Below are positions 39,539 through 51,621 of a stretch of DNA of 64,000 nucleotides, in pieces; positions within the stretch are counted from its first letter, which is position 1, and the number at the start of each line of letters is the position of its first letter. The DNA comes from Clonostachys chloroleuca (taxonomy: Eukaryota > Ascomycota > Sordariomycetes > Hypocreales > Bionectriaceae): the NCBI GenBank assembly GCA_037952775.1, contig JBANAY010000003.1:16368001-16432000 (forward strand). Reading direction: 5' to 3'. The notes beneath the pieces were generated by a model that worked only from the letters and a program-made list of their open reading frames with translations, was not told the origin of the DNA and searched no databases. The position numbers and the translations under genes were made by a program.

Positions 39539-41427
39539 ATGACTGCAGACTCCAACACTAAAGTGCCAAAAGGCAACAACTCCCCCAGTGTTGCCGCGAA
39601 TACCGATGCTTTGGAAACCGGAACGTCCGTATCAGCGAGGGCTGAAATCCCGTGGCATCCCACCCCTCACATAGAGATCCTGGAGCGAAATATTGACACC
39701 TCGAGGCAACTGAGAGTGGCAGTGATTGGAGCAGGTCTGTCAGGGGTTACAGCGGGAATACTCCTCCCTGCAAAGGTTCCAGGAATCAAGCTTACGATCT
39801 TTGAGAAGAACGCCGATGTGGTTCGTATTCTATTTCTTATTATTCTTCATTCTAGAGGCAATTTTTCATGCTAAGAAATATGTAGGGTGGAACATGGTTC
39901 GAGAACGTTTACCCCGGTGTAAGGTGCGATGTTCCAGCACATGTATACCAGTCAACTTTCGACCCAAACACGCAATGGACCGAACAGTTTGCACAGGGTG
40001 CCGAGATCAGGGACTATTGGCAAAGCCTGGCTAAGAAATACTCTGTGTATCAGTATCTTCAGCTATCTCACGAGGTGCAAGACCTAAATTGGGACGGTTC
40101 CAAGGGCAGTTGGTCCATCCGCGTCACAAACCTCCTGAACCAGCAAGAGTCGGTCGAGGAGTTCGACTACGTGCTAACAGCTATTGGGCGATTCAATGCC
40201 TGGAAGCTCCCCGATTACCCTGGAAGAGATGAATTCAAGGGTTTGTTAAGGCATGCCTCGCATTACGACCCATCTTTTGGTCTGAGCGGAAAGCGCGTCG
40301 CTATCATTGGGAACGGTGCGAGTGGCATCCAGCTTACTGCGAACATCCAGAAGAGGGTCGCGCATCTGGATCACTACGCACGAAACAAGACCTGGGTCAC
40401 GGCATCCTTTTCTGGTGACGTGACCTCCCTCTCTCCCATAGAGATCCCACCAGAGAAGAGGCAATCGTTTGCCGACCCCAAGGAATACCTCAAGTATCGC
40501 AAGCAGGAAGAGGAGAAGTACTGGAGAGGTTTCAAAGGCTGGCTCAAAGGCACAAAGGAGAACGAGGCGCGCCGCGCTGAATATCTCAAAATTTATCAAG
40601 ACAGACTTGCAGGCCACCCAGAGCTGTTAGAGAAGCTCGTCCCCGATTTCTCTCCTGGTTGCCGCCGCCCCACGCCAGGTCCCGGGTACCTCGAAGCCAT
40701 TTCGTCAAGCAATGTCGAATATATCCAAACTGAGATAAAGCGTTTCACCGAGACTGGCATAGAGACGACTGACGGGCAACATCGTGAGGTCGATGCAATC
40801 TTCTGCGCTACCGGGGCCAACGTGGATCAAGTTCCCCCGTTCAAGATCTACGCCAACGGAAAGGAGCTTGGGGACGTCTGGAAGAGGGGTGGAGAGTTTG
40901 GATCTCCTTACACTTATCTTGGTGTATCGAGCCCAGGCTTCCCCAATCTCGGCTTTATCCTTGGTCCTTATGGATTCGGCAGTTCTGGCTCCATCCCTTA
41001 CACCGTCGAAGTTCAGATTGCCTTCTACTCCAAACTTCTCCGGAAAATCGACCTCGAGGGGATCAAGTCAATACAAGCAAAGAAAGATGCCACGGACGAG
41101 TTTATTCAGTGGAGTGATTCCCTTTTCCAGAAGACAGTACTGTCCGACAACTGCAGCTCTTGGTACAACGGGGGGAACAGGGGCGGGAGAGTCCATGGAA
41201 TATGGCCTGGCAGTTCTGGCCACATGGCTACAGCGCTTCGCCAACCGAGGTGGGAAGATTGGGAGTACGAGCTTCTCAATGATTCGGGCAATCGTTTTGC
41301 TTGGTTTTTCGGGAACGGAGTTACCTCCAAGGAGTTAGATCCAGAGGCTGATGTAACAGGCTACCTAAAGGAACCTTCCCAAGTTGATATCAAAGATGTC
41401 CATGAGACCTGGTGGGGAATTCCATAG
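39539..41427 (+). CDS. Flavin-containing monooxygenase, Baeyer-Villiger/hydroxyacetophenone monooxygenase-like
   Basis: Exon 1 is 39539-39820, intron 39821-39885 (donor GTTCGT, acceptor TGTAG, 65 nt), exon 2 39886-41427; the product is 607 aa. The FAD-binding Rossmann motif VAVIGAGLSGVTAG is at about residues 60-73. GGTWFENVYPGVRCD spans the splice junction, a conserved block after the first Rossmann fold. FKGLLRHASHYD resembles the FxGxxxHxxx(W/Y) fingerprint of this flavoprotein class. A second dinucleotide fold is RVAIIGNGASGIQL, for NADPH. Such enzymes insert oxygen next to ketones or oxidise soft nucleophiles; the substrate is unknown. It converges with the dehydrogenase (192 bp between stop codons). 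All long G/C runs, including a G6 at 41170-41175, are in frame. Confidence 0.9.
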
Positions 41428-41619
41428 TCTTATTTAGCATTTCAATCATGTTTAACTTCGCAAACTCACGCGCGTGGTGATTCTCAGTTCAGTATTTCAT
41501 TCAGTTTTGCATTATTTTGTCTTGTCACTCGTTAACCCACACCCACCCACGTTCACCAACGCGCCTCGCCACGAAGAAACACCTAATATCAACAGCAATA
41601 GCGGAGACAAAAACAATAC

Positions 41620-43245
41620 TTAGAATCCACCGTTGGGATGAATGAGAACCTTGGTGTAGCCGTCGATTCTCTTGTCGAATTTTTCGTAGGCGACTTCTGC
41701 ATCCTCGATGCCAATCTCGTGTGATACCACAAAGCTAGGCTTTGCCCTACCCGCAATGATCAAGTCTCTCAAGTATCGGTTGTATGATTTGACATTGCAC
41801 TGGCCAGTTGCAAGTTTAAGACCCTATAGAAGAATATTTAGTATATAAAGTGGCTAATGGACTTTTGTGTATAAAACATACCTTCTCGAAGAGCTTGCCG
41901 AAGCTGAGGCTAACCATGCCCTTAGCAGCAGCAGAGTCTGGGGCACCGGGATCGCTATTATGGTTGTTAATTTATAATTTATCTCTTTATTTGCAAGGTT
42001 AAATGCGTACCTTGGGACGTAGAGGCCTGGAATACCAAGACCGCCACAGGCCCGGGTAACCTTGATCATGTTCTCGAGCACAATGTTGGGCTCCTCCTTG
42101 TTGCCTCCGCTGCCAACAGCCTGGTAGCCGACGGCATCAACAGAGCGGTCGACCTCACCCCCATTAGCCTTGATGATCTGCTCCACGGCATCGCCCTTGC
42201 TAAAGTCAATGGGGATGGCGTTGATCTTCTTCGCAGCAGCCAGACGCTCAGGAACACGGTCGACAACGAAGACGTTGCTGGCACCACGCAGAACGGCAGA
42301 GTAGGCAGCCATGAGTCCGACGGGGCCAGCGCCGAAGACAGCGATGGACTCACCCGGCTGGAAGCCAGAGATTTCCACACCGTGCCAGCCGGTGGGGAAG
42401 ATATCTATTGGGAGTGATTAGCAGAGTCTAGAGGATGCGCAGTTGGTGACCAAGGGGCTTACCAGCAAGAAGGATGAAGTCGGCCTCGTGCTCCTTTCCT
42501 GGAGGGAGCTTCAGGGCATTAAAGTCGGCGTAGGGAATCCGAATATATTGTGCCTGGCCTAGAGAGGAAGTTAGCATCTAATTTCACCAGACGGAGCAAC
42601 ACGATGCGGTAACTAACCTCCTCGATATGGGCCCATGGCGACGTATCCTGTTTACAATCAACCAGTCAGCTAATAAACGGGACATTTTGATGTTGTTTCC
42701 AGGTAATTGACTTGCCATATGCTCCTCCAGCAAAGCCAGGGTTAACACCAGTACAGAAAGCGGTCTTGCCCTCCTCGCAGTTGCGACACCGCCCATCAGC
42801 GACATTGAAGGGCATGACTACACGGTCGCCCTTTTGCAGCAGTGTAACACCTTCACCCAGCTCCTCTACGATACCCATGTTCTCATGACCTACGGAGGGG
42901 TGTTAGTGGCGAATCTATAATGTATGGATCAAACATTGGTATCTGACCGAATGTGATGCCGGGCTCAGCCGCTGTTCGGCCTTCGTACATGCTTCGACAT
43001 TGTAAGTAGGGTATCTAGTGAAGGTTTAGATAGTCGTGGCCTACTGTAGATCAGAGCCACAGATGGCAGCCTAGGTGGATCTTGATCAGTCGAATGTTCA
43101 TGTCGGCACTTGGATCAAGCATACTCACGGTGGTGACTTTGACGATGATGTCGTCAGGATGTTCAATCTTGGGCTTGCTGACTTCCTCCACTTTGACCTT
43201 GTGAGGGCCAACATAGTTGACGGCCTTCATAGTCTGAGAAGCCAT
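41620..43245 (-). CDS. Zinc-dependent alcohol/formaldehyde dehydrogenase (glutathione-independent FDH-like)
   Basis: Nine exons on -: 43245-43129, 43070-43045, 42991-42948, 42889-42716, 42647-42618, 42558-42463, 42404-42011, 41954-41882 and 41823-41620. They sum to 1158 nt (385 aa). Seven introns are ordinary GT-AG of 53-59 nt; the one at 42648-42715 uses GC-AG. The catalytic zinc site shows as ICGSDLHMYEGR and GHENMG. The structural zinc site appears to be CRNCEEGKTAFC, with fewer visible Cys than classical four-Cys lobes. NAD binding is by VFGAGPVGLMAAYSA. The long insert (SVDAVGYQAVG...NIVLENMIKVTRACGGLGIPGLY) is typical of the formaldehyde-dismutase/FDH branch. Cytosolic; no targeting signal. 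The substrate is predicted only by family. Confidence 0.9.
42648..42715 (-). other. GC-AG intron in the dehydrogenase gene
   Basis: The donor reads ATATG|GCAAGT and the acceptor AAACAG|GATACG. Joining them gives GGAYGYVAMGPYRGG, which is in frame and matches the family. Using GC with an otherwise strong GCAAGT consensus is the usual form of this minor splice class. Confidence 0.8.
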
Positions 43246-46200
43246 GGTGATGATTGAAGGCAGCTCCTGGGGTTTACTGAATATGGGAAAGAATCAAGAG
43301 TGGGGGAAGCGGATAAACTTGGAAGAGATGAAAGACATCACCAGCCCATCGATTCCACATGCGAAAATAAGATTACTTATACTTGATCTACCCTCACTCC
43401 ATAGCCGACACTACCCCAGGACAACTTTCGGACAAGCTTCGGTATCCGCGGATACAAAATGCGGGGAGATGAGAAATGGGGATGGAATGTGTCTTCAACA
43501 TCAGCGGACGGGCTAAGGTGGGTGGAACCTAGTCACCAAGTCGTCGTCACTGCTCCAATGCGGAGATGCTGCTTGACTCCATTTCCAGGCCAATCCACCG
43601 AAGCCAAGCTTCACAATAGGAACTGCTGGCCGATCCAATGGACAGTTAAAACCAGGTTCTAGATGGGGAGGGCCAATCACGCACAGGATATGACCGATGC
43701 CTGAATACGCCGATGAAACCCCCACTTCTGTTCTATGCCTTAGTTACGAGTGGGAGGGGGAAATGGGGGAGGAGTCGTTGGAAGGTTGTAAGGTTGGAAA
43801 CTCGCCGTGAAGCCCCGCGCCGGGAGGAAATTGCCCTTTTCAGTGGTCACTAGCAACGCTACCTAAGCTAAAATCGGAGATGCATGTTACGGCCGATGTG
43901 AGTGAGGGTGAGGGTGTGCCTGAGTAAGTTTGCAAGGTCCAGTCTCGGTGCTGAATCAACTAGTAAGACTTCCCCCATCACCGAGGAAGCATTGCCAAAA
44001 GTAGCTCACCATCTTTTCCGGCAAATGTCACCAGTCACCTGTCCCGCGCGAGTCTGTATGCTCACTAATATCTCGATGAGTTGCGTTGGGCTTCCCCGCC
44101 TCGATCCACATTGCCCCTCATCCGCCATCTCAGCTTACCAGGAAGGGTAAATAGTTCCGCGGGGAGGGTGATCGGGGATTCTTGCAGCTTGTATCCAAAG
44201 AGGAGATGGCTTTCCCAATTTGTGTCATTCTGGAAGGTTTTTGGCTAGGCGCTTTGGCGCCATCGTGACATCCAGAAGGGCGAGACCGTACAGAAATAGA
44301 CTTACTTCCCTCCAGCTTCTCAACAGACTTGCTGCTGGTTTACATAGCATTTGTGGCTCCCTCTGTTTGGCATTCATTTTGTAATAATGCCATCAAAATC
44401 ATCAAGATGCCCCTTTTCTAAGGATGCCAAATAGCGACCGCTATTTGAATTCAGCTCAGTGGTTGATCCTCATCGTAAATCCGCTTTCTTAAACTTTTAG
44501 GCGGTAAATAGGCTCTAATATGCCCAATGCCTAAATACGGAATAAATTTCAGCATCAACTTTATTAGTAACAAGCTAAACCTAGTCGTTCATGATGAACA
44601 TCGTAGATCCTCCAACCCAAGCGGCATCTAGAAGACCGGCAGAGATAACCGGAACATGACCAGGAAATTGCTATTATTGAGCACCAACGTCTTCTCCTTT
44701 ATTAAGAAATTAAATAAGGCAATTATATGCAACCACTATTGCCAGTGGTTATAAGAGTCAGCAAGTCTCTCTCACACAGCTAGTCCCACCGACACCAAAT
44801 CACTCCTAGAAGACCCAACACTATTCGATCAATGAGATCTTTTAAAAAAAAACATGAGACTAGAGATTCACCGTTACACTATAGAGTTAGTGAACCAACC
44901 ATGATTGCCTCAAATACGGCTTCGCGTATAAGTTTCCATCTTATGGACTTCTTACACGCATGACTTTTTTAGGATTTATTTAAACAGAGCCCCCAGATAG
45001 ATGCCCCCTCATATTATAATTCATTTCTAGTTTATCAGTGTATCATCGTACAACATGCATAGATCCTCCATGGGTCGGTGAATATGCGAGCCTTTCAAGA
45101 ACTCGTTCAATACTTGAATTGAAGATGCCAAATGTCTGGCCGATTCCAGCCTAAGGTATATTGAGTTCATACTCCTCATGACACATGTAAGCGTTTGGTC
45201 TGAAGTTGCTGCGTAGTCACGACAACGTTTACGAAGCCATACGTGTCCCACCACCGGGTCGTCTCCATTTGCATCAAAACTTAAAAGATGTTGAGGTCAG
45301 CCATATCTTACCAGCGCCGCTCAATGGGAGGTATGGCCTCCCATTAGGAGCCCTCATCCTTTGGCTCGCGAGAATATTTTCCGCTCAGCCTTGTCATACA
45401 TCATTCGGACTAGACCTCCGAACTGCGAGACATAGGGTGAGGAGAAGAGAGACACTACATGAAAATGCGGTAATAAGTTGAAAAGCCATGTAGACGCAAC
45501 AGGCCGGTCGCATTATCCTCAATCAGCAGGCGACTAAGACAGACAGGTTGGAACTCCATATACAGAACTCGCCAGGCCAATCAAACTATGCCAATTGCCG
45601 CCCGAATGACGACACGAAGCAGCATGTCCAGCTTTGTGCCAGCTGGGGCTGGCTGAGCCTGTCTCCGCGTGGGCCAATATTTCAGCGTGCTTCCGAGGCC
45701 GCATGCGGCCACCCATCACTCAAAACCACAGATTATCGTGGCCTTCCTGCTATGTTCCAGCCCTCGGAACTTTTGGAAGGGCCGAGAAGGGTCCATGTGA
45801 TGGGAGATCAGTGTATCTTTTCCCGGATCGATCGATCTACGTCCAGAGCCGTCTCGGCGCGGTCCGTGCCAAAGACACCATCGATTCTCCATGGCATAAT
45901 CATGCAGCCACGATGCAGCTACTGCCGACACTCGGGGGGTTATAGCCAACCAGATCATCCTCCATCCCGCCCGTGGCTGTGATGATGTGGTCAGTCTCAG
46001 TTGAGACCGCCTCATCGTCAGAATGACCGCAAATGCCTCCCAGATGGCGTCAGTCAATGGTCAATGTTCCCGAATCCGAATGACGGCACAGCTCTCTGTT
46101 CGGGCTCGCTGTTGGAACCGTGGCAGCTAGGTGTGCTCACAGCGCCCAGTCCAGTAGTCGTCATTCGCTCCATGACTGTCGACGAATTCCGCGAGAAGTG

Positions 46201-46473
46201 CAGAAAGCTTCCCGTCTCTTGGCCACAGAGATCCAAATCACGCTGCACCTTCGAGCCCCGCTCTGAGGCCAACTTGAATCCTGCATGTAGCCACAGACGG
46301 AGCTCGGAGAGAAGTTGAGGGAGGCTTCGACCACCCCCGTCGATTTCCGATGGTACTCATTATCTTGGGTAGTTCCAGAGCCTCCGGGTATAAAACCAAT
46401 CCTATCCCTGCCCGTCTTCAAGAACCGGATCTTCTTCTTCACAATTCTTTTGTCATTGTCAACGTTGATCAAC
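43246..46473. other. Intergenic, about 3.2 kb, no confident gene
   Basis: The stretch contains the divergent promoters of the dehydrogenase (-) and the propeller gene (+). A - strand ORF at 45027-45254, ending LEDLCMLYDD-like, preceded at about 45370-45440 by QFGGLVRMMYDKAERKIFSRA in another frame, could be a gene relic; I recognise no family. Overlapping ORFs at 45548-46318 on both strands look like chance open frames in GC-rich DNA. Confidence 0.4.
46389..46396 (+). promoter_or_regulatory. TATA box of the propeller gene
   Basis: TATAAAAC 85 bp upstream of the ATG at 46474, followed by pyrimidine-rich sequence (CTTCTTCTTCACAATTC). Position and sequence fit a core promoter. Confidence 0.45.
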
Positions 46474-47718
46474 ATGGTCTATACAAAAGAAGTCTCGCTT
46501 TTGCTTTCCGGCTTGGTACGTACCCCCCGTCTTATAGCTGCTAGTACAACATATTCTAACTCCTACTAGGCTGCAGCGGTGGTCGGCGTCGACACCCGCA
46601 TCGACACCGACTTCTCCGCCGTCTCGTGGGAAGATCCCCGAGTTGATGTATTTGGCGTCGGGCCGGATGAATCGTCCCTGTGGCACAAGTTCTGGACTGG
46701 CTGGGACTGGCAGCCTCGGGGCGGCTTTGAGCGTGTCCCAGCCGCCGAGGCCAGCCCCCTTCCACCTCTTCCTGGGGCGAAGGCCGATTCGACATCGTGT
46801 ACGTGAATGCCTCTGGCAGCAATGTGCTCCACAAGTACTATGACGGCGGCTGGGGTCCTTCTTGGGAGGACGTCGAGGACCTCGGCGGCAACGTCACATT
46901 CGTCACCAGCACCTCTAGGAGCCCGGACCGACTGGATCTCGTGGGCAGGTCCGGCGACTCGTACGTCTACAAGGCTTGGATCCACGGAGGCTGGCTACCC
47001 GGCGGCAAGAACTGGCAGACGTTTGGTGGTGATTTTGCCAGTGACCCTGCCATTACCTCCTGGGGCCCTGGCCGTCTTGACGTTGTCGGCATCACCAAGG
47101 ACGGCTACCTTGAGCATCGGTACTGGCAGCATGGCTTGTCTAAATGGGGAATCCTTGGTGAGGGACCATTCCACGGAACTCCCCGCATAACCTCGTGGGG
47201 AGAGGATAGACTAGACATCTGGGCCTTGGGTGAGGACGGAGAGTTGAACCATCTCTTCTGGGATGGCACACAGTACCAAGGCTGGGAAAACCTTGGTGGT
47301 AAGTTCACCGAAACCCCCAAGTTGTGCATTGGGAAGCTGGAAAGATCGACATCATTGGCAAGGACGGCGACACATTCGTGCTCAAGAATTTCGACGGGTT
47401 CAATTGGAACGGGTGGTATAACCTGGCAACTTCCTTTGCATCCGAACCCGTCGTGCTTGCAAAGCGAGGAGAAAGTAAGTAACATCTGCCCCCCTCCTCA
47501 GCAGCCTTGTATCAGGCATATTCTGACCAGGCAATTCAGACTTCCTCACCGTCTTGGGCATCGACAAAGGGGGAGGTTTGAGAAGCCAGATCTGGAGTGG
47601 ATATGACTGGCAGCCTGGTCCCCATGACACCTGGTATCTTGGAGATCTGTCATGGCCATACGGGCTTAGTGATATGAAGAATCAGAAGACTCTGGGGCCT
47701 GCAGGGGAGCTCAAGTGA
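46474..47718 (+). CDS. PLL-like seven-bladed beta-propeller protein (fucose-lectin-like), frame broken twice
   Basis: Exon 1 46474-46515, intron 46516-46569 (54 nt), exon 2 46570-47474, intron 47475-47539 (GTAAGT...TTCAG), exon 3 to the TGA at 47716-47718. Seven repeats of the form W-x-x-x-R-(L/V/F/I)-D-(V/I/L) are visible, among them WEDPRVDVFG, WGEGRFDIV, WGPGRLDVVG, WGEDRLDIWA and WEAGKIDIIG, with WDWQP-type strands between them. This is the blade pattern of PLL/DUF346 sugar-binding propellers. The frame breaks at a C5 run (46755-46759) and another (47314-47318). One more C in each gives exactly 376 codons. The N-terminus (MVYTKEVSLLLSGLAAAVVG) is weakly hydrophobic and may be a poor secretion signal. 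Sugar specificity cannot be read. An undercalled assembly is likelier than a pseudogene. Confidence 0.8.
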
Positions 47719-48330
47719 TGATTCAACATGGAGCCACTTGAGAGCAGCTTGGGTGTCTTTTGGTAGCAACACTGCAAGTTACTCTAGCTCGCAATTTGGT
47801 ACGTGGACCTATGTGTCGTGGACACCAGCCGCTGCCACCTTTCCGAAGGATTAATCTTTTCGATGATATTCGCTTGCCTGAAGATGAGATGAGCAAGATA
47901 TGCATCTTCTGGTGTACAGTAGCCGCGTGTAAGATTCCAGGCACCAGTTTAAGCCCTGATCAAACCCCTGCCCAGGATCTGTAGTGGGCATCTTACATCT
48001 CGGCCTCATCCCAATCCAGACTGCCGTATTCCGAACAAGTTCTCGATCACTAATAAAAGGATTACTCTTGGCCATCTTGCATGATCTTTCACCCCGCTGC
48101 AGCTCAGTGAGATATGACTCGATGATAAATCGAAAACCAAAGTTCCGTTTCGCCATAGCAAAGGCGCAATCAATGCGGCAAGTGTAGGATTCTGTCACAC
48201 ACTTGGCTGCCGATATCAGACGCACCGCCCACTCGCGGATAAACCTGCGTCTCTGTCAGATCACCATACTGGGCAGCAAACTCGGTCTTCAAGTTCCATA
48301 TCTCAGTAAACTAGATTCTACGCGGTCAAA
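47719..48330. other. Intergenic, 612 bp
   Basis: Terminator region of the propeller gene and promoter of the hydrolase. No TATA box or ORF that I would support. Confidence 0.5.
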
Positions 48331-49164
48331 ATGGCCAGCGCCTCGGATGCTGCGATGCGAGGCAGTGAGATCTTCTTCGCGTCGCACAACCCAGCCGCTA
48401 CCACCACCATCATCCTCCTCCACGCCCTGTTCGCCAGCCATCGCGAATGGGACCACGTCATCCCGCACCTCTCGGACTTCCATCTCATCGTCCCAGACCT
48501 CCCGCAGCACTCCCGCTCCCGCCGCACCGGCCCGTTCACGCTCCAGCTGGCCGCCGCAGAGGTCGCCAAGCTCATCAGGAACCACGCCCACGGTGGCATC
48601 GCTCACGTCGTGGGCGTATCCCTCGGCGGTTTCGTCGCCCTCGAGCTTATCCGCCGGCACCCGGAGACGGTCGCGTCCGCGTTCGTCTCCGGCTCATCGC
48701 CCTTTACGGACCAGCAGCTCTGGATCGCCCAACGGCCCAACTTAGTCCACTGGGGGCTCTGGGTCGTCATGGGCAGCGGCATCTACCGGCTGCAGGCCTG
48801 GCTCGCCGGCCTCGTGGAGCACGGCGAGCTGCAGGCTGAGATGAGGGCCAACAACAGCTACGAGCTCGCCAACTCGGCCTTCTTCGAGATGAGCACCTGG
48901 CAGTCGGACGCCGCCAGGGCGGTCGCGAAGCAGGACAGGCGCGTTCTGGTTGCTGCTGGTGAGAATGGCGATCCGAGGGACAAGGCGAGGGAGCTGGCTC
49001 ACACCTTGCAGGAGGGTGGCCGCGGTGAGGGTAAGCAGTCTCGAGTGTACCTTGTCAAGGACGCCATCCACACGTGGGATCTCCAATTCCCGGAGCTCTT
49101 TGGGACAGCCATCAAGGCTTGGATCGGCAAGCAGCCACTTCCGGCTGACTTCAAGGGGCTGTGA
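48331..49164 (+). CDS. Alpha/beta hydrolase
   Basis: A single uninterrupted exon, 277 aa, ATG in AAAATGG context. ILLHALFASHREWDHVIPHL is the oxyanion-hole strand-loop; IVPDLPQHSRS the second conserved strand; VVGVSLGGFVALELI the nucleophile elbow GxSxG (Ser at about residue 96). The catalytic His is probably in KDAIHTWDLQFPELF near residue 250, and the acid may lie in RVLVAAGENGDPRD. The size and cap region suit small esterases, lactonases or C-C hydrolases, but the substrate cannot be told. No signal peptide or membrane span. GC-rich codon use like the downstream genes. Confidence 0.88.
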   Translation: MASASDAAMRGSEIFFASHNPAATTTIILLHALFASHREWDHVIPHLSDFHLIVPDLPQHSRSRRTGPFTLQLAAAEVAKLIRNHAHGGIAHVVGVSLGGFVALELIRRHPETVASAFVSGSSPFTDQQLWIAQRPNLVHWGLWVVMGSGIYRLQAWLAGLVEHGELQAEMRANNSYELANSAFFEMSTWQSDAARAVAKQDRRVLVAAGENGDPRDKARELAHTLQEGGRGEGKQSRVYLVKDAIHTWDLQFPELFGTAIKAWIGKQPLPADFKGL

Positions 49165-50116
49165 GCTAGGCTACACCCGCCACTAGCTATTCGAAACTGG
49201 TTCACCGCTCTCCGTGTATTTCACATCTTCAGTGTCCAATGTGTTTGTGGTTTCAGCCAAATGGAGGTTCATGGGAGTTCAACGCGTAACTAGTATCACC
49301 CATGTTACCCCCCAAGTTCACGACCCTTCTCCGTACCTGCGTCTCCCAGCCTCCGCATGTCATGTTAGGGCGGTAAGCCCCTTGAAACGCAGCATCTCGT
49401 ATAGGATGCTCGACTATCTATTGGAAGGATGAAATGTTCATCTCGTTCCACCAATTCCAATCGTCCCGGGCAACAAGCTATTTCCTGTTCAGGGGCCTGT
49501 TTTAGTCTTTTTTAACCTTGTTGTGACGATGATCATGGGGTAGTCACTGAAGAAGGTATATACGGTCAGGGTCTCATCGGCCGGATCGGTCTGACCCTCC
49601 ATTAGGAAGCTTGTCGCTGGCCTCTGGGTTTCACGACCAAATTCCTCGAATCAGAGCGCCAAGGCCGGCATCCCAATCGGCAAACAATTGCCGATGGAAG
49701 CTACCGATTGAATCCGGGGGTGCATTATTGGAATATCCCAGGAACATCCCAGACTACACGTCCAAATATGCATGATTTCAACCTACTGAAGAATCCCAAT
49801 GTAACCTCTTTGGGTTGCGGCACTGGATATCCCGCGAGAGAGCATGGAATTCACTTCATTTCATGTCGAGGTTCATCATTACCCTTCTGCGTTTCAGATG
49901 GCTCCCAAAATTCCACCAAAGGGATTGAAGGGGACGAATGTTAAGAGTGATGCTTTGTTCATCGCCAAGAAACTTATATAAACCTTGGCACTTCACCTTC
50001 ATCGTGGGAGGTGCTTGACACAACGATCAAGCCGGCGAAGACATCAACTACACATTCTCAGAAACAATTGAACTTATCCCTCCACTTTCGAGAACTCCTC
50101 ATAGCCTCTAACCACG
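49165..50116. other. Intergenic, about 950 bp
   Basis: Short ORFs at 49214-49432 and 49708-49944 have no motif. The right end holds the pectate lyase promoter. Confidence 0.5.
49975..49982 (+). promoter_or_regulatory. TATA box of pectate lyase gene
   Basis: TATATAAA 135 bp upstream of the ATG at 50117, in a region otherwise without such a run. Confidence 0.45.
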
Positions 50117-50970
50117 ATGACTTTGCGCGTCTTTGCTCTCTTCGGTCTCTTGGCCGGCGCCTCGGCCGTGACCACCACCCTCCCCAAGTCATCTGGAACT
50201 GCATCCTACCCGACCGCCATCCCCGTGAGCGGGTCCTACGATGGAGGCATGAAGCGCTTTGAACGCAGCCGTGAGTATCTCAGCCCAACTCCCGAGTAAG
50301 CCTGAACAGGTTGTTGACTGTATGAACAGCTTCTGTTTGCCAGGGACAGACAGAGACAGGCGAGAAGGATGCCATGTTCATCCTCGAGAGCGGAGCGACT
50401 CTTTCCAACGTCATCATCGGCGCCAGCCAAGCCGAGGGCGTTCACTGCAAAGGCACCTGGTACGAATTCCACCATATACCCTTCTTCTCTCTAGGTAAAT
50501 GCCCTCTTCTCTAACACCTCCCCGGCAGCACCCTCAACAACGTCTGGTGGGCCGACGTCTGCGAGGACGCCGCGACCTTCAAGCAGAGCTCGGGAACCTC
50601 GTACGTCAACGGCGGCGGCGCCTTCAAGGCCGCCGACAAGATCTTCCAGTTCAACGGCTTCGGCACTGTCCAGGTCAAGGGCTTCTACGCCAACGACTAC
50701 GGCAAGCTCTCGCGCAGCTGCGGCAACTGCTCCAACAACGGCAAGGCGCGCAACATCGTCATCCAGGACTCGGTCGCCGTCAACGGCGGCGTGCTGTGCG
50801 GCATCAACACCAACTACGGCGACACGTGCAAGATCGTCAACTCGTGCCAGAACAACAACAAGTCGTGCGACCGGTACACGGGCAACGCGAGCGGCGCCGA
50901 GCCCTCCAAGATCGGGTCCGGGCCCGATGGGACCTACTGCACGACCTCTGGGTTTACTACTAGCTGTTAA
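50117..50970 (+). CDS. Secreted pectate lyase, polysaccharide lyase family 3
   Basis: Exons 50117-50270, 50330-50459 and 50529-50970 (introns 59 and 69 nt, GT-AG) give 241 aa. The N-terminus [17 protein letters not shown] is a signal peptide. The mature part carries the family-3 blocks [60 protein letters not shown] and [18 protein letters not shown], with the many cysteines expected for this small parallel beta-helix. C-terminal ...[12 protein letters not shown]...CDRYTGN also matches. These enzymes cleave de-esterified pectin by beta-elimination using calcium. The reading frame is intact. It suggests growth on plant cell walls. Confidence 0.95.
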
Positions 50971-51621
50971 GTTGTCCTTTGGGGTTGGGCCTTGTAGGGC
51001 CGATTGGGTGATGAGGTTTTGCATTGCTCTTCCGTCGTTGGTGTTGTCGTTGATGCGGTTGTCCTCTGGTCCTCGAGCGTAGTTCCAATATACCCCCAAG
51101 TCGCTCTAGATCCGTCCCGACACTAATGTGTGACTACAAAGTAATTGTCTGCAATCATGCCAACAACTTATTTGCAGCAGCCAATTCTTGGAGCTGTCTT
51201 AGCCTCCGTAGCAATCGTGACTATCTCGATGTCGTCAGCTTCTCCCTGCTCCATACTCACAGCGGCGGTATGTCGGAAGCCTGCTCGGCCTTCTTCGGCG
51301 AAGTGAAGCCGCGATGCCGAAAAACTCAGTACTGAGAGCTTCCAAACCCTATTATATGACCGTCACTAAACTTTAAAAATCCATTGGCAATCCATTGGTA
51401 AGAAGTTAGTCCAATGATGTACCCCGCAACCATCGGACAGGCCGCCTGCTGTACTGGTTCAACCCACCGCAGGGCCGCGGCGTGCTCAAGTGTAATCGCC
51501 GCCTCTGTCGCCGCACGCCCTCCGCAAGTCCCGATAAAAGACATCTCCCCCTCCATGCGCTCATCAAGAAGAATTCATCCTCATCCAGCAGGAAAAAAAA
51601 TAAAAGAGAACCAATTTCACC
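50971..51621. other. Intergenic, 651 bp
   Basis: 3' region of the pectate lyase and promoter of the DUF1348 gene; no other feature seen. Confidence 0.5.

Noticed and set aside
42005..42404. Alternative-frame ORF (104 codons) on the same strand as the dehydrogenase
   Set aside because: It is the +1 shadow of exon 7, low-complexity and without motif.
45548..46318. Overlapping long ORFs on both strands (144, 113, 105 codons)
   Set aside because: Open on both strands and several frames at once, which reflects GC-rich composition; no domain recognised.
50491..51099. 202-codon ORF on - over the pectate lyase
   Set aside because: Antisense shadow with Val/Ala/Leu-rich low-complexity composition; the + strand carries the conserved family-3 lyase.
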